Source of the DNA: Paulownia fortunei
Lineage: Eukaryota; Streptophyta; Magnoliopsida; Lamiales; Paulowniaceae
NCBI GenBank assembly: GCA_019321725.1
Contig: CM033106.1
Coordinates: forward strand, 26,710,118 to 26,774,117
DNA: 64,000 nucleotides
Direction of reading: 5' to 3'
Positions 36,370 through 49,041 of this stretch are shown here, piece by piece. Made by a program: the position numbers and the translations under genes. The notes beneath the pieces were generated by a model. It saw nothing but the letters and a program-made list of their open reading frames with translations, did not search any database and was not told the DNA's origin. The first letter of the stretch is position 1. Every line of letters begins with the position of its first letter.

Positions 36370-36624
36370 CCATGCCTAATAAGATTCAAATATATAAGAT
36401 GACTTAATAATTATTAAAAATCCATAAATGATTGATAATGGAAGTAATTTAAAAAATAAGAAAAAAAAAATAAGCTTAAGAAAATAAGGAGCAGTTACCC
36501 TCTTACAAACGATTATCTAAATCTAAAACTAGGAATATTATACTTATCTATTCTAACCATGCCTAATAAGCTTCAAATATATAAGATGACTTAATAATTA
36601 TTAACACTCCATAAATGATTGATA
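36370..36624. repeat. Direct repeat, about 68 bp, 187 bp apart
   Basis: CCATGCCTAATAAG followed by TTCAAATATATAAGATGACT is found at 36370 and 36557, each running on to CATAAATGATTGATA. This is AT-rich intergenic DNA upstream of the UGT gene. Confidence 0.75.
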
Positions 36625-36821
36625 CCATTATATCCGACCTCTTTAAATGGGCTAAACATGATTCTTCTAACTAATTATAATTAAAGAGATAGGAATGGTC
36701 CGTCCTGACTTGGCTTAAGGGGTCGAATCGTGACAGGCTAAGGTCCAAGATGGCTATGTGTTGCCTTTAGGGCAATTCAAATTTTTTGTGGGATAAGGAA
36801 ACAAAATATATATATATTTTA

Positions 36822-38008
36822 GAATTAATCTCACTTTTATCTCATTTACCTCATCTATTGTTGTTGAGCATTATTTTATTTTTTTGTACTCTTATTTTGT
36901 CTCACTTTACACTCTTTATATTCTTATTATCTCACTTTATCCCACTCTACTCTTAAAAAAAATAATCAAATTATTCTTATCTATTATTTTTAGTAAAATT
37001 ACTTTAAAATAGATTGATATTAATACATTTATATTTATATTCAAATAAATTTTCAACTTGATTAATTCATATTTAATATTAAATTTATTTAAAATTTTAT
37101 TATACTTAAATTTTAATAGATATTTTATAATATAACATAGTTTCTATTAAATTAGTATATAGTATAATATTTTTTATTATCTAATATGTTTTTACTTATG
37201 AATTTTCTACTGACTATAAATTTTATAAAAAATATTTTATTAAATACATAAAATATTAATAATATTTTTTATTATTAATAGAATTATCATAAGTTCATAG
37301 AAATTATGTTAAATTCAAACATAGCCATTATAATTAAGTAACAATAATAAAATTAATTTTTAAAATGACTATATTTAAATTTATGAAAGTATTCATTGAG
37401 TTATTTTAAATTTAACGTAGTATTCATCAAATTACGATAATTTAACTATTTATAACTTATTTAATAGTATTAAAGTAAACCTAAAAATGATTATTTTGTA
37501 TTTATCATTATTTATGTGAAATTTTGATAATCCATTAATAATAAAAAATATATTATTTATATTTTACTTATTTAACAAAAAACGATTAGGAAATATATCA
37601 TACATTTTTTATATTTATAATGAGTAGTAAATTTATAAGTAAAATATATTAACTAATAAAAAATTGTACAATATAAAAATTTAATAGGAACTATGTTAAT
37701 AAAAGAATAGCTATTAAAATAAATTTAATATTAAGTATTAATTAATTAAATTAAAAAAATTATTAATATTTAAATATAAGTGTATTAAATTTAAAATATT
37801 TTAAAGTAATATTATTATAAGTAATAAGTAATGATAATTTGGTTATTTTTTCAATAGTACATTGTAGTAAAATAAGACTGAAAAAGTATAAAGAGAAAAA
37901 ATGAGATATAATGAAAATATAAAGGAATAAAGTAAAACAATTTAGAGTATAGGGGTAAAGTAATACTCATTAAAAATAAAAAAAGATAAAGTGATATTAA
38001 CCGTATAT
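36822..38008. mobile_element. 1.2-kb foldback element with long inverted arms
   Basis: The left arm and the reverse complement of the right arm match over most of their length. Examples: AACATAGTTTCTATTAAATT (from 37135) pairs with the reverse of about 37700, and CACTTTTATCT near 36832 pairs with AGATAAAGTG near 37984. The centre is close to 37415. The whole element is extremely AT-rich and non-coding. Short direct repeats lie outside both ends (about 36755-36812 and 38040-38110, both with GTGGGATAA.GAAACAAAATAT). This is a foldback or long MITE-like element; a transcript would form a hairpin. The family is unknown. Confidence 0.7.
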
Positions 38009-38419
38009 TTTTATACAATGTAAACTATCTTATGATGGTGTATGTGTTGTCTTTAAGGCCGACCAAAAAGGATTCAAATTTTTAGTGGGATAAAGAAACA
38101 AAATATTTTTATTTTATACAATGTAAACTGTCTATTTTTTTTAATACTACTAATACCTTGAGATATTGGTAATTTTTTAGATATCCACGTTGGGGAAAAT
38201 CAGGAGCCTCATAATGCTTTCCTATTTTTGCAGAACAGGAATGAGGCTGCGGAAGTACACGTTTAGCTATGAAAATTGCAGAATGAGATAAGAATCAAGA
38301 TTCAAACCAAAGGGATTAAATGTAAAAGTTTATGGTATTTGATGCTGACAACTTTAACACATTAATATTTTTTATTTTTAAAAAGTTACATTTTAATTCA
38401 CAAGGGCAATTTTTATTTG

Positions 38420-39459
38420 GGTTAAATACACTTTACCCTCTTATATAATTGATTTTGTATCAAATACCCTCTTCTACTAATAAAACCTTCAAATACCCTC
38501 TTAAATCAATAAAAAATATATTGATGGATCAAAATACACCTAAGTTAAATAAAAGATTAAATTTATTTTGCCCCTCTATTATAAATTATGTAATCTTTAC
38601 CCCCTCTATAATTAAATATCAATCAATTTGATCCCAAATTTTATTCAATATTATTATTTTTAAATAAAATAATCTTCAATTAAATGTAAAATAATTAAAT
38701 AACCAAATACAACTTTAATATTATAGAAAATACACAATAAATTTTTAAAAAAAATATATCACATAAGTTTCTATTACTATCATTTTAGATATATAACTTT
38801 AATAAGTAATTGTTAAGTTTAGAATTAATTAAACTAATATTATTTAATGATATAAATAATTCTATTATGTAAGTTGTGCATGTATAACTTAAATATATTA
38901 ACAAGTATAATTTTAATATGTAGTTATTTATATGCGAAATAGAAAAAAAAAACTTATAAAGTATATTAATGTAATTAAAAACTTTCGAGTGAAAAAATAA
39001 AAATAAAAGTCTAATAGATGCTTTCTAAAATAATATATATAAGATGAGAGTAATATTAATTTATGTGACATATTTTTTTAATTTTATATGTCTTTTCTAT
39101 ATTATCAAAATCATATTTTGTTATTTATTTAATTAAAAATTAATTTATTTAATAAAATTAGTGCTAAATAAAACTTGAAATCGAATTAATTGACATTTGA
39201 CAAATAAATCACTACAACTTGAAATTTAATTATAGATTTATTTATTTAATAAAAATAGAGTTAAATAAAATATGAGATCAAATTAATTGACATTTAATGT
39301 TAAAGGGGCCAAAATGATATTTAATATTTTATTTAGTTCAAGGGTAATTTTGTCCATCTATATATTTTTATTAATTTAAGAGGGTATTTGAATGTTTTAT
39401 TAGTATAAGGGGTATTTGATGCAAAATCATTAATATAAAGGGGTAAAGTGTATTTAATC
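38420..39459. mobile_element. 1.04-kb element with terminal inverted repeats of 130 bp or more
   Basis: The left end, GTTAAATACACTTTACCC at 38421, is mirrored by GGGTAAAGTGTATTTAA ending near 39458. Matching continues inward through CAAATACCCTCTT and ACTAATAAAA to beyond ATTTGATC. The middle has a partial internal duplication (AATTAATTGACATTTGACAA near 39185 and AATTAATTGACATTTAATG near 39283). There is no coding capacity. T-rich tracts ending in ATTTGGG and ATTGGG flank it and might be a target-site duplication. It is a non-autonomous DNA element by structure. Confidence 0.72.
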
Positions 39460-42205
39460 TTTTTTTTTTTATTGGGTGAGGGGGCTTGAAATCGTTTACT
39501 TATATACTAGAAAATGGTGTTTTAAATTATAAATTAAATTATTAAAATTCATAACCATGAGATCTCAATCACATCTATTTCTATCTTTATTCAATATTTT
39601 AAATTTTTTAATTTAATAATATGTTATTATATTACGAGATACAGTTCAATAAATATGAAATTTACAAATTATTTGTAAATAAATTTTCAACTATTATTTG
39701 TTTTTTCAAGGCAAAATGAAAACAAAAAAATTATATTATAACCTTAAGAACAAACACATTTCATGATGATGTTGCTACAGGCCCCACCCCGTCTCCACCG
39801 GAATTGTTTTGTGAGTACCCTCAAAAAAATGAATACTTCCTGTCCTCATCTATTTCGAGTTAAAAAGATATGAAAGCGTACGTTTCAAAATGTGAAGTGG
39901 ATGAAAAATAATGTTATGATTGGGATTTTGAATAAGACGATTTTTTAATTTTTTATTTTATTCGTTAAAATAATAATAAAAATGAAAGATATGAGAACAA
40001 ATTTATAGAATCCACCCAATTATCTAATATATCTAATAACAAATTATTTCTAAAATAATTTAATCTTTTAAATTGAAAAGGTCTTGCGACATAATTCGAA
40101 TTTTTGATTTTTTTTTTCTTCTCACTTCGTTGTGTGGTCTTCTTATTTGTCTTTCACAACATATATTACCTTCATTCTTCCATAATTGTTCAGTAAATTC
40201 ATTGAACCCTTTCACCCAAAACCTTTTATAAAAAACCAACTCCATAGTTCTCAAAATAGTTTCCAACTTTTAAGGCTAAACTGCGTGTATTTTATTGACG
40301 GCAACATCAAGCTTTCAACTTTGTGAAGTCTTGAAAAGTATCAAGAGCAAGAAAAAGGTACGAGAAGTGCAGGAAAGAGATGAGATGGCTTCACGACTCA
40401 CAATTAAGATAATTTTATACAAGAAAGCTTAAGGCTTTCATTTAAATTTAGATTGGTTATAAATGAGTACATCACTCATATTTATACCTTTCATCTTTAC
40501 AAATAGACAGTAACGATTAAAACTATCTAATGATTGAAAGAGATTCTTTAATACTTTTCAAAAATATCCTTAATATATTCCAAAAGATATTTAGAGTTAA
40601 GTTCCTAAAAGCTTCCCACAAATCTCTACACTTATATACTTGTAGAACCATCTAAATACAAACTACAGAGTGAGGAATATGAAATTTATGTATTTTCTTT
40701 ATACTACTATTTTATAGATGATGTGCAATTTATCATTCACCAATTGAAGCATTGCATGTTTACATTGAATTATTACTTCATTTGCAACAATTGATGTCGT
40801 GGCTTTGTTTCTAACTGTACCATAAGTTATGTACATTATATCCTTAAATTTCAAAAATAGCACTTTGCTCCATTAAAAACATATATACTTGGCACTTGGT
40901 ACTTTAATTTTTTTTGCTCGAAATTTCCTATTGAGCTATGTATAATATAAACAAGATGATATATTTTATCATAAACATAACATTTAGAATACAAACGATT
41001 AAGAGATATACAAATTATATATCAATTAAGGTATTTTTAGTTGTTTTTATTCTAACACGACAAAATATGAATATGGTAATTAAACTAGTTGAATTGGCAC
41101 CAAGCTTTGAAATGATTGAAGAAAATATTTAAATTATATTGTCAAAATTTTATTTATAATTTATAATGAGGACATGGAATGAGAAAATGATATAGTAGCC
41201 ATCACGTTCAACAAAACAAATTTTGATATGTGGTAGTACATATTTCCTTATTCAAATGTATGAATGTATTTTGGTTCTGCTAGTTAAAGCATTTAATTAA
41301 ATTCAAAATTCATCAACCCAAAAAAAAAAAAAGAATAATTGAACTCAGATAAATTGAATAAAAATGTATTTTTACTTAAATTTTATACATTTAAATAATT
41401 GTATGATTGCTAAATTAAGGTCATGTTACTGCAAAACAAAGAAAAGTTAAAAAAATTAGTGCTGGTTATATTACATAATTAATTTATTACATATTTTTTT
41501 CATATATTAGTGTATTATACTATATTAACTAAAAAATGGCACATACACACAGCATAATGAAAATATATAACAACTCAGCTACAGTACTACGGAGACATAC
41601 ATATATGTATAAAAGAAAAAAAAAAATCAGGAACCCCCCAAACCAATAAATAAAAAACAGCAATATTAGAATATTTTACAAAAAAGGACACCTATTTTTA
41701 ACAATAAATAAACAAAAATTAGTAATAAACAGAATCCTTAGCCATGAAAAAAACGTCCAATTCGCTAAAAGTGCCGAGAGAAAAAACTGATATTAATGAT
41801 TATGAATTGCATATATTATTTATTATTTGTTGTTATTGTATCATATATAAATAAATACAAACACTCAACAGAAGTAATAAAAGAAAAGTTCATATATACA
41901 CACACAGACACATAATACAATATATAACAGCATAAACAGTCGCTGTTTGTACTATCAAGGAACATTATTTATTGTGCTCAGCAAGTGCAATATTATTAGG
42001 TGAATTTACTTTAATTAAATTTATGATTTTAAAATTTTATCATCTTATCCTGAAGTTCAATCTTGTATATTGCAGATTATTATATTAATAAAATTTTTTT
42101 TAACATGATTATAGTAATAAAAAAATATTGTTTACGTAATTATTTGAGATCCGAATTCGGATTTTTGACAGGATCCAGTCCGATCAAATTCATTAAATTG
42201 TGGTC
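39460..42205. other. AT-rich intergenic DNA upstream of PYM
   Basis: No gene is supported. A minus-strand frame at 40060-40266 has no known domain. The stretch 40300-40640 has a less AT-rich, unit-like texture that might be an old element, but no ends were found. Confidence 0.5.
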
Positions 42206-42283
42206 AGCCCATAAAAATCCGGCCCAAATCCAACTCCTCAAAAAAAATTTGTAAATGATAGAAGAATAAGGCCCCAATGGGCC
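42206..42283. promoter_or_regulatory. Site II (TGGGCC/T) cluster upstream of PYM
   Basis: AGCCCA at 42206, GGCCCA at 42221 and TGGGCC at 42278 lie 260-340 bp upstream of the PYM start. Such words are common in promoters of plant housekeeping and translation genes and bind TCP factors. The functional link is inferred. Confidence 0.5.
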
Positions 42284-42542
42284 TCAGGTAGTTCTGTCAC
42301 TTTTGACCAAAAGGGCCACAATATTAGAGCATCCGGCCCGTTCACTCTCTCTGTCTCTCCCTCACAATCATGAAACATTCCGCAGTTCAATTATATTACT
42401 GCTGCTACTCATTAACAATGGCCACCACCACCACCATAATCATTTCTCTTTCTCTAATTATCTCTATTTAATCACCAATCAAATACACCTCCATCGAGCT
42501 TCTTGCCCACACGTAATTCACGCTCGAATATCGAAACTAGGC

Positions 42543-45154
42543 ATGGAGAGCAGCGCAAATGGAGGAGCGGAGGATGTCACGGAGTTGTCGGCTGAGCTGG
42601 GGAAAACCCTAAAAGAAGGGGAGAGAATCCTCGCCCCGACCCGACGCCCCGACGGGACCCTCCGCAAGCCTATTCGGATTAGGGCGGGTTACGTTCCTCA
42701 AGACGAGGTCGCCCTTTACCAATCCAAAGGCGCGCTTGTGAGTAGTTACAATTTCATTTATTAAGTTTTAGTGTGTGTTCGTGTTTTAAGTGCGGTTGAT
42801 TTCGATGGTGGCAGTGGAAGAAGGAGATGGCGGTGACTCAGGAGGTGCCGCCGGGATATGATCCGGTGGTGGAAGGGAAACCGAAGTCGAAATCTGCTAA
42901 GAGGAATGAGAGAAAGAAAGAGAAGCGTCAGCAGGTTAATGAAAATATATTTCTTTGTTTTTTTTTCAACTTTGCCAGTTTTTAATAAAAAGCCCTTCTT
43001 CTTGTTATACTTGATTAATATTGAGTGTGTAAAAGAAATTGCTGCCTCTTGTAGTGTTATCACTTAGTTTGACTGTATAATGTCGTCCTAGTCCCTAGTC
43101 TTCTGTCTAGTTTACATGAATAATGGAAGTATATAAGAAAGTTCAACCTCCAAAAAATATCTATACGATAAACTTCCCCTAAACCTCCATTTGCAACTTC
43201 CCCTTGGAAAAGAGAATAATCTAATATCTGTCTTTGCCTTGTAAAACTTGTAATACTTGGTGCAAGGAGCAGAGAAAGATTTTAGGTAATGTTTTTGTGG
43301 TAAAAAAATGTGCCTTTTATCATGCCATTAGGTCAATGTGTCATACACAATATAGGTGGGGCTTGAATTATATTTAAGGATCAATATTATGTTTATTCAT
43401 GTGAGATTAGCCACCAATGCTTTCAATTTGTCAAAAAGATAATGAAGCAATCAAGGGAAGAGTTTTGATCTACATAAAGTGTTTGGCAGGGTTCTCTAAG
43501 ATATATGGTGGGTTTTGGAAAAGAAAGGAGTCAAATCTAGGTATTTTAATGGTATCACAGATGTGGAGTAGGCTCTCTACACATATCTATATTATTTCAA
43601 GAAACTTTGGTAGTTTCACAGTTGCGTCGAGCTCATGTTTACCATATATGCTTGTTTTAGTTCTGATGATTATAGACGAGTCAATTCATGGAACATTAAA
43701 TAGGTTAACATGTTATTTGCTTTTTACATGGTATTGTCTTTTTAGATAAGATTAAGAGGGAATCATCCTTGGATTATAGTAGTGAAAGAATGCTTACAAA
43801 AGAAAGCTTCAAATTACCCAGAAAGGCTGTAGAAGAACACAATGAATAATTTCGAATATATGTTGGGTGAGGTTTCAGTGACTGTACAAGTACTTGTACA
43901 GAGGCATAAATCACTGGAGGTCACGATTCGTCTTAAGTGAGTATTTTCATATTCAGCTCAATTGTCCAGAGGGAGGGACACCATCCGAGATATGTTATTA
44001 AGACTGGTTCGTCCCCATGAAAGAGTGCGAATGGTGTTTAATATGGTGAAATAAACTATACAATATTAGGAAAATTCTATGTTACTGCAGTAATTCCACA
44101 ATGCTATTGGACTGAATGTTGGGCAGATTATATGGGCAGGGCAAAAAGTTGGATGTTTTTCTCTTTTTCTGAAAGGTTATGTTGGATGTTTATTCCGATA
44201 AAGTAGTGCAATGTGTCATAGAAGCCTGAACCCTTGATAATTCCCTGCTGGTTTGAATTGTTGCATTCAACAAAATGTTCTATCAAACAATACCTGATTT
44301 TGAACCCATGAATCAGCATGGTAAAACACATGTCGTTGGAACAGAAGAATGATAGTATGCTGGTTTTCCAGCTATAATTGTCTAATTGCTGGAGGAATTG
44401 AAGATAGCCATGACAATTGTGATGTAGGAATGAATGACCTTAAGATTGTCTGTAAGTTGGAAAGTTAAGTTTGGGTTTGAACACTTATGGCTTGTTTTAT
44501 AAGTTGGAATGACCATATCCACTTATTTATTCTCATATGTGGTTCAAAAGGATCAAGACAAGACTAAGTGATAATCATGGAAAAAGTCTTCCTATTAAGA
44601 GAGGGAGCAACCATTTGGACTTCAACCATGAGAAATGATCATTCCTGTGTAAGTGGGAATGAGGAATCAAAATTGCAAAATGTCTTCCATCATTACTGTC
44701 TTCCCCTATGCATACATGTTTGTGTGTGTATAAAGTCATTTAATTTGTTACACATATCTTTTCTATAAAATCAATATCAATTATTTATATACGCAATTAC
44801 ACATCATTTTTATAATATTATATACTGGTCTATATGTTATCTCTGTTTATATGAGTTGTACGTATAATATACATAACTTTACTATAAAATCAATATCAAT
44901 TATTTCATACGCAATTACACATCATTTTTATAATATTATATACTAGTCTATATGTTATCTCTGTTTATATGAGTTGTATGTATAATATACATAACTTTAT
45001 ACATAATCCGTAAATAATATCATAACCATATGATATACAAATATACATATTATTCGTATACTTAATACACTTTAAGAATCATATATAATTCAGAAAACAT
45101 AATTTCTAAATATGGATTATGTAGAATATATATATATATACACATATATATATG

Positions 45155-45186
<32 letters not shown>

Positions 45187-47377
45187 ATTGACATAAGACA
45201 TTTTTTATTTTGGTAGATTGGACAAGGGTCAAATTCTAATGTCTTTCAAAGGCAACTCTTAACATATCTGCTAATAAGAAACTCTTGATGTCTGAAGGCT
45301 GAAGCTCCAAAACAACCAAGTTGCTCTCCTGCTTAGTCCCAATATTTGCCAACATGTCTGCGCAGCAATTTCCTTCCCTCAGTGAATGATGAAATTTGCA
45401 ATTCATTCTCTCTAAGCACCCTGCAATCTTATGCCATGCTTCTTAGTAGGTGATATTCCATATTTCTCTCTTTTGGATCAAGTCCACAGCTGACTTACAG
45501 TCTTGACTCAATGATAACTTGCTTTAATCCCCTTTGGTAAAGAATTTTTAGCCCTTGAAAGATGTTTTGTAATTCTGCCTCCAGGCTTTTCCATTCCACC
45601 CTTTCATAATACCCAAATTTCCTTATACCCTTATCATCTCTGAGCAGTCTTCCTGTGTAGACATGAAAGTGTGTATAGTGTACTATATATATGAGTGTGT
45701 GTTCGTGTGTGCATATATGTGTGTTATGTGTATGTATATGCATAGGGTGTGTGTGCGTGTTTAGTCTTGTAATATGTGTCGGTAAAAATGGAAGGACTTT
45801 TTTTCCCATTTTCTTAACCACTTATTCTCACTTAGGTGGGAATGATAATACCCAGATGTTCCCTTCTTTAAACAAGCATGCTGAAAAGGATAAAATAAGA
45901 CTTTCTAACTTAGACTGAAGAAATCTGCAATTTCAAAGTTGCCAAAATACCTTTGACTTGACTAAATTATTAATAATTCTTTGCAATTGATAAATTTTTG
46001 AAAGACCTTTCATTTGACTAAATAACTAAAATTTCGTAAACTGACGCTATTCTGAAATAAAAGTTTTCCTCCTCTTATTTGTTCGATAAGACGTGGCTCC
46101 TCTTCACAGTTATTTGTTTTGTTTTGGACCTAAGCAGTTCATTTCATGCTTAATCACTCTCACCAAATGACATTGCTTCATGTGATAGCTTTCACAGTGA
46201 CTTCATTTCTTAGAACAATTCTATCCTTCTCTTTCAATGTTTTATTAGGGAATAGGAGGACTAATTTGTGTTGTAGTGAGAAGTCTCCACTCTGCTGCTT
46301 GCATGTGGAGTACCTCATGCTATATTCATTTTTTAGTGCCTATGAAACTACCTCCACTTTTATATTATATCTCTAACTTCAGGAAATATGATTGGTCTCA
46401 GGCTTCCCTTGACAAGGGTAAAAATTCAGAGGAAAATGATATATTGCCTGCTGATTGTTCAAATGACCTGCCAGAAAATATAGAGTCAGTTGCATCAAAG
46501 ATGAATGGGCTCTCTTTTTCTGGAGATGCCACTTTGGCCACACCTCCTTCAGGTTCAACCCAGTGTTCAACTCCGGTGGATCAAGTTCAAGAAATTGATA
46601 AGAAGATTCGAGCACTAAAAAAGAAGGTAAATACATATTCTACCAGCGGTAGGCATTTCTCTATTCAGTTGGTTAAAGGAGATGATGTGTTGCATTATTT
46701 TGTCCAACTTGTATGACTCAAATTCCGATCTTGTCCTTGAGGCATATGTAACATCATATCCAGATTAATTCATACGCCAGAGATACAATTATTTTATCAT
46801 CTCTATTTGGAGCTTATTTCTGATTACAGTATTCTTTGCGCAGCAAAACCAAAGTATTTTGCATGCTTATGAAAATTAAGTTTTTGCAATCCTATTTATA
46901 TTATTTCATGGAATCTCTGTTCATGAAACTTATTGCTGTAAATCCTGCCATGCAGCGTAATTTTTTATGACACTGTTTGATTATTGCAATGCAGTAAAGA
47001 AAGGGAGAAGTGTTGGACAATGAACAGGGATAAGATGTAGAATTTGTTTGGAAAGTTCCTTCTTTACTGACTTCTGGACATGGACTCATTTTCTGCTGCT
47101 TGTTTGCATGAATGCTATAGTAATTTGTAGTTGTATCTGTTAGCAACACGATAGCTTCACTTAACTATTATCTTCCTAATTGCATGTGAAACACATTAAA
47201 TGATACTTTTTCTGGCCTTCTCTGTAGATTCGGCTGACTGAAGCACAGCAGCAGAAAACTGCAGAAATAGACTTGAAGCCAGAACAACTGGAGAAGGTGG
47301 CCAAATTAGAAGGATGGCGCAATGAGTTGAAGCTTTTGGAAGATAAGAAAGCTGGACTAACAGCATCCCTTTCCTGA
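42543..47377 (+). CDS. PYM: PYM, partner of Y14 and Mago (exon-junction complex recycling factor)
   Basis: Binds the Mago-Y14 dimer and helps strip the exon-junction complex from mRNA during translation; cytoplasmic. Four exons: 42543-42737, 42815-42934, 46402-46626 and 47228-47377, all in phase 0, giving 229 aa. The conserved N-terminal Mago-Y14 binding region is clear: [20 protein letters not shown], then [19 protein letters not shown] and [17 protein letters not shown]. Then follow a basic stretch ([16 protein letters not shown]), a low-complexity middle, and a C-terminal coiled-coil ([20 protein letters not shown], then [20 protein letters not shown]), as in plant PYM. The exon 3 acceptor was set at 46402 because RQQ joins ASLDKGKN there in frame. 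Intron 2 is 3.5 kb and has collected repeats, among them a LINE fragment. Expected length and all motifs are present. Confidence 0.93.
44763..44999. repeat. Tandem duplication, 2 x 119 bp, in PYM intron 2
   Basis: CTATAAAATCAATATCAATT begins at 44763 and 44882, and both copies run to ATAATATACATAACTTTA with few differences. It is followed by AT/TG-rich microsatellite DNA at 45124-45186. Confidence 0.85.
45240..45660 (-). mobile_element. LINE RNase H fragment in PYM intron 2
   Basis: The minus strand, read across frames, gives [15 protein letters not shown], then [39 protein letters not shown] and [19 protein letters not shown]. This is the RNase H-like (RVT_3) end of a plant LINE, with frameshifts and stops. 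It is antisense to PYM. A GT-rich microsatellite borders its upstream side. Only the 3' end of the element is present, as expected for a 5'-truncated insertion. Confidence 0.7.
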
Positions 47378-48116
47378 TGCAAGATGCACGGTAGGGCAAT
47401 GAGATTGTGTAATTCTTGTTTTTCTCGGAATGTAAACATTGCATGCATAGAGTTTTGCTTTGTGTAAGGAGGCTCGTTGTATTTGATAGTAGATTATCTC
47501 TTTCTCCTCCATCTTGATTCATCTAGTGTGTTGTTCATACTCCACTAGTTCGAGACAAAAGGTACAGTCCATTTAGAAAGAAGTCTCTCTCTCTCACAGT
47601 CACCATCGGAGCATGGACAGGCGGACCGGCTGCCATTTGTTTTCTTTTCAATTTCCTCCATCAGATTGCAGCACTTCAGATATCCCAAAATAGAAGGGGG
47701 CTTAGCCAATGCATGGAGACGGCCCGATAGATAATCAAAGATATAATTGAAGAACAATTCTAGCTTGCTTAATAATCAACTAAATAAAGAACATTGAAAC
47801 GATTATATAGGCATGCTAAGGTGGGTTGTTGGAAACATTTTCTTTCTTTTTTTTAACTTAAAAATACACAGCAAAAGGAAATCTGCGGGGGTCTGGGGCT
47901 TCGGGATCAGGATTCAGGGGAAATAAACTCTAAAATGATATTATTTTTGAAAAACTTAACTTGAGTTTTTCAAAATGATTAATTATTAACCACCACTAAT
48001 TTATTTATTACTACCATTCTCTCACCCATGAGAGATCATTACCTTTGTACGAATTGATTCCTGTAATTCCATAAGTTCGCTACGTAATGTAAATCCAGAT
48101 AGGGGTATAAATAAAA

Positions 48117-48324
48117 GGGCGTGTGGTTAAATTTATGCTGAAGATCTTATAAACTTATTTAGAAGATTTTATAAAATATTATATTAAATTACTTTTTTTA
48201 GCCTTTTTTTTAATCAAATAAGCTATTTCAGAAATATATTTCCTTCGATACTTTTTTATAATTTATAAACTTTTAAACAACTTATAAATATTTTGAAAAG
48301 ATTATAAGTTAAACCAAACACCCC
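48117..48324. mobile_element. Small MITE-like element, about 208 bp
   Basis: The left end GGGCGTGTGGTTAAATTTAT and the reverse complement of the right end, GGGGTGTTTGGTTTAACTTA, are similar, and both arms continue with ATAA-rich sequence (CTTATAAAC against CTTATAATC). It is non-coding. The size and the GTGTTTGG-type end fit a hAT- or Harbinger-like MITE. The target-site duplication is not clear. Confidence 0.55.
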
Positions 48325-48329
48325 TTAAT

Positions 48330-48432
48330 AATCTAAAGACAAGTTAACAAGCTACCCTCTATATAATCTGCAGACAAGTTAACAAGCTACCCTCTATATA
48401 ATCTGCAGACAAGTTAACAAGCCACTCAGATT
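48330..48432. repeat. Minisatellite, 3 x 35 bp
   Basis: AATCTAAAGACAAGTTAACA (48330), then AATCTGCAGACAAGTTAACA at 48365 and 48400, each followed by AGC(T/C)A. Copies two and three are almost identical; the third ends early. Confidence 0.85.
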
Positions 48433-49041
48433 CGGTATAAAAATTAAGAGTGCAGTCCACTTGAACTAGTCTGAAAATCAAAGTGGCACCGAATCCATTT
48501 AATCAATGCATCCTCCTAAGATGTACACTCATATTAGATCATCAGTGATCAATCAGTTCAGAACTTGTCATGCTCCAAGGAGGAAAAGAATGAAAGAAAA
48601 ACCCACAGGTGATAGTGTTCCACTGCAACCATAAAGCCCTCCCTTTCAGGCAATCTATCTATTAAGGCCTTTTTTTTTTTTCAATTTTTGCGTTTGGATT
48701 CTATCTTAAAAGTTCAAGACAATATGGATAGCAAAAACCAATCATCGTTCAATATCATGCTACACTCAATTATCTGAGCACTTTCTTCACGCTACAGAAA
48801 CCAAAAACGAATTTTCTAAGCCGTGGCTGAAAACTGTTAAGCCCATAAACAGAACGATACATTTCTTAACCATTTTACAAAATCTATTATGACAAACAGA
48901 TCTCTCCTTCTACATGTTAATTAATGCCAAAACTTCAGGATGCACAAGGTGCAACACTTCGAATAGCTGGAAGGAAACCAGCTGCGTAAAACCAGCCACG
49001 TACCATTTGTTTGACCAGGCAAGACTTTACATAATGAAAGC

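Larger units (their letters stand above)
47378..49041. other. Convergent intergenic region between PYM and MRT4
   Basis: Contains the 3' ends of the two convergent genes, one small MITE-like element and a 35-bp minisatellite. No other gene is seen. Confidence 0.6.

Noticed and set aside
40060..40266. 68-codon minus-strand frame (FYKRFWVKGFNEFTEQLW)
   Set aside because: Looks protein-like but matches no family I know, is short and lies in AT-rich intergenic DNA. It could be a transposon scrap; not enough to call.
45124..45186. Tandem ATATGT array as a possible regulatory or CRISPR-like repeat
   Set aside because: Simple microsatellite with no spacers, and the genome is eukaryotic.
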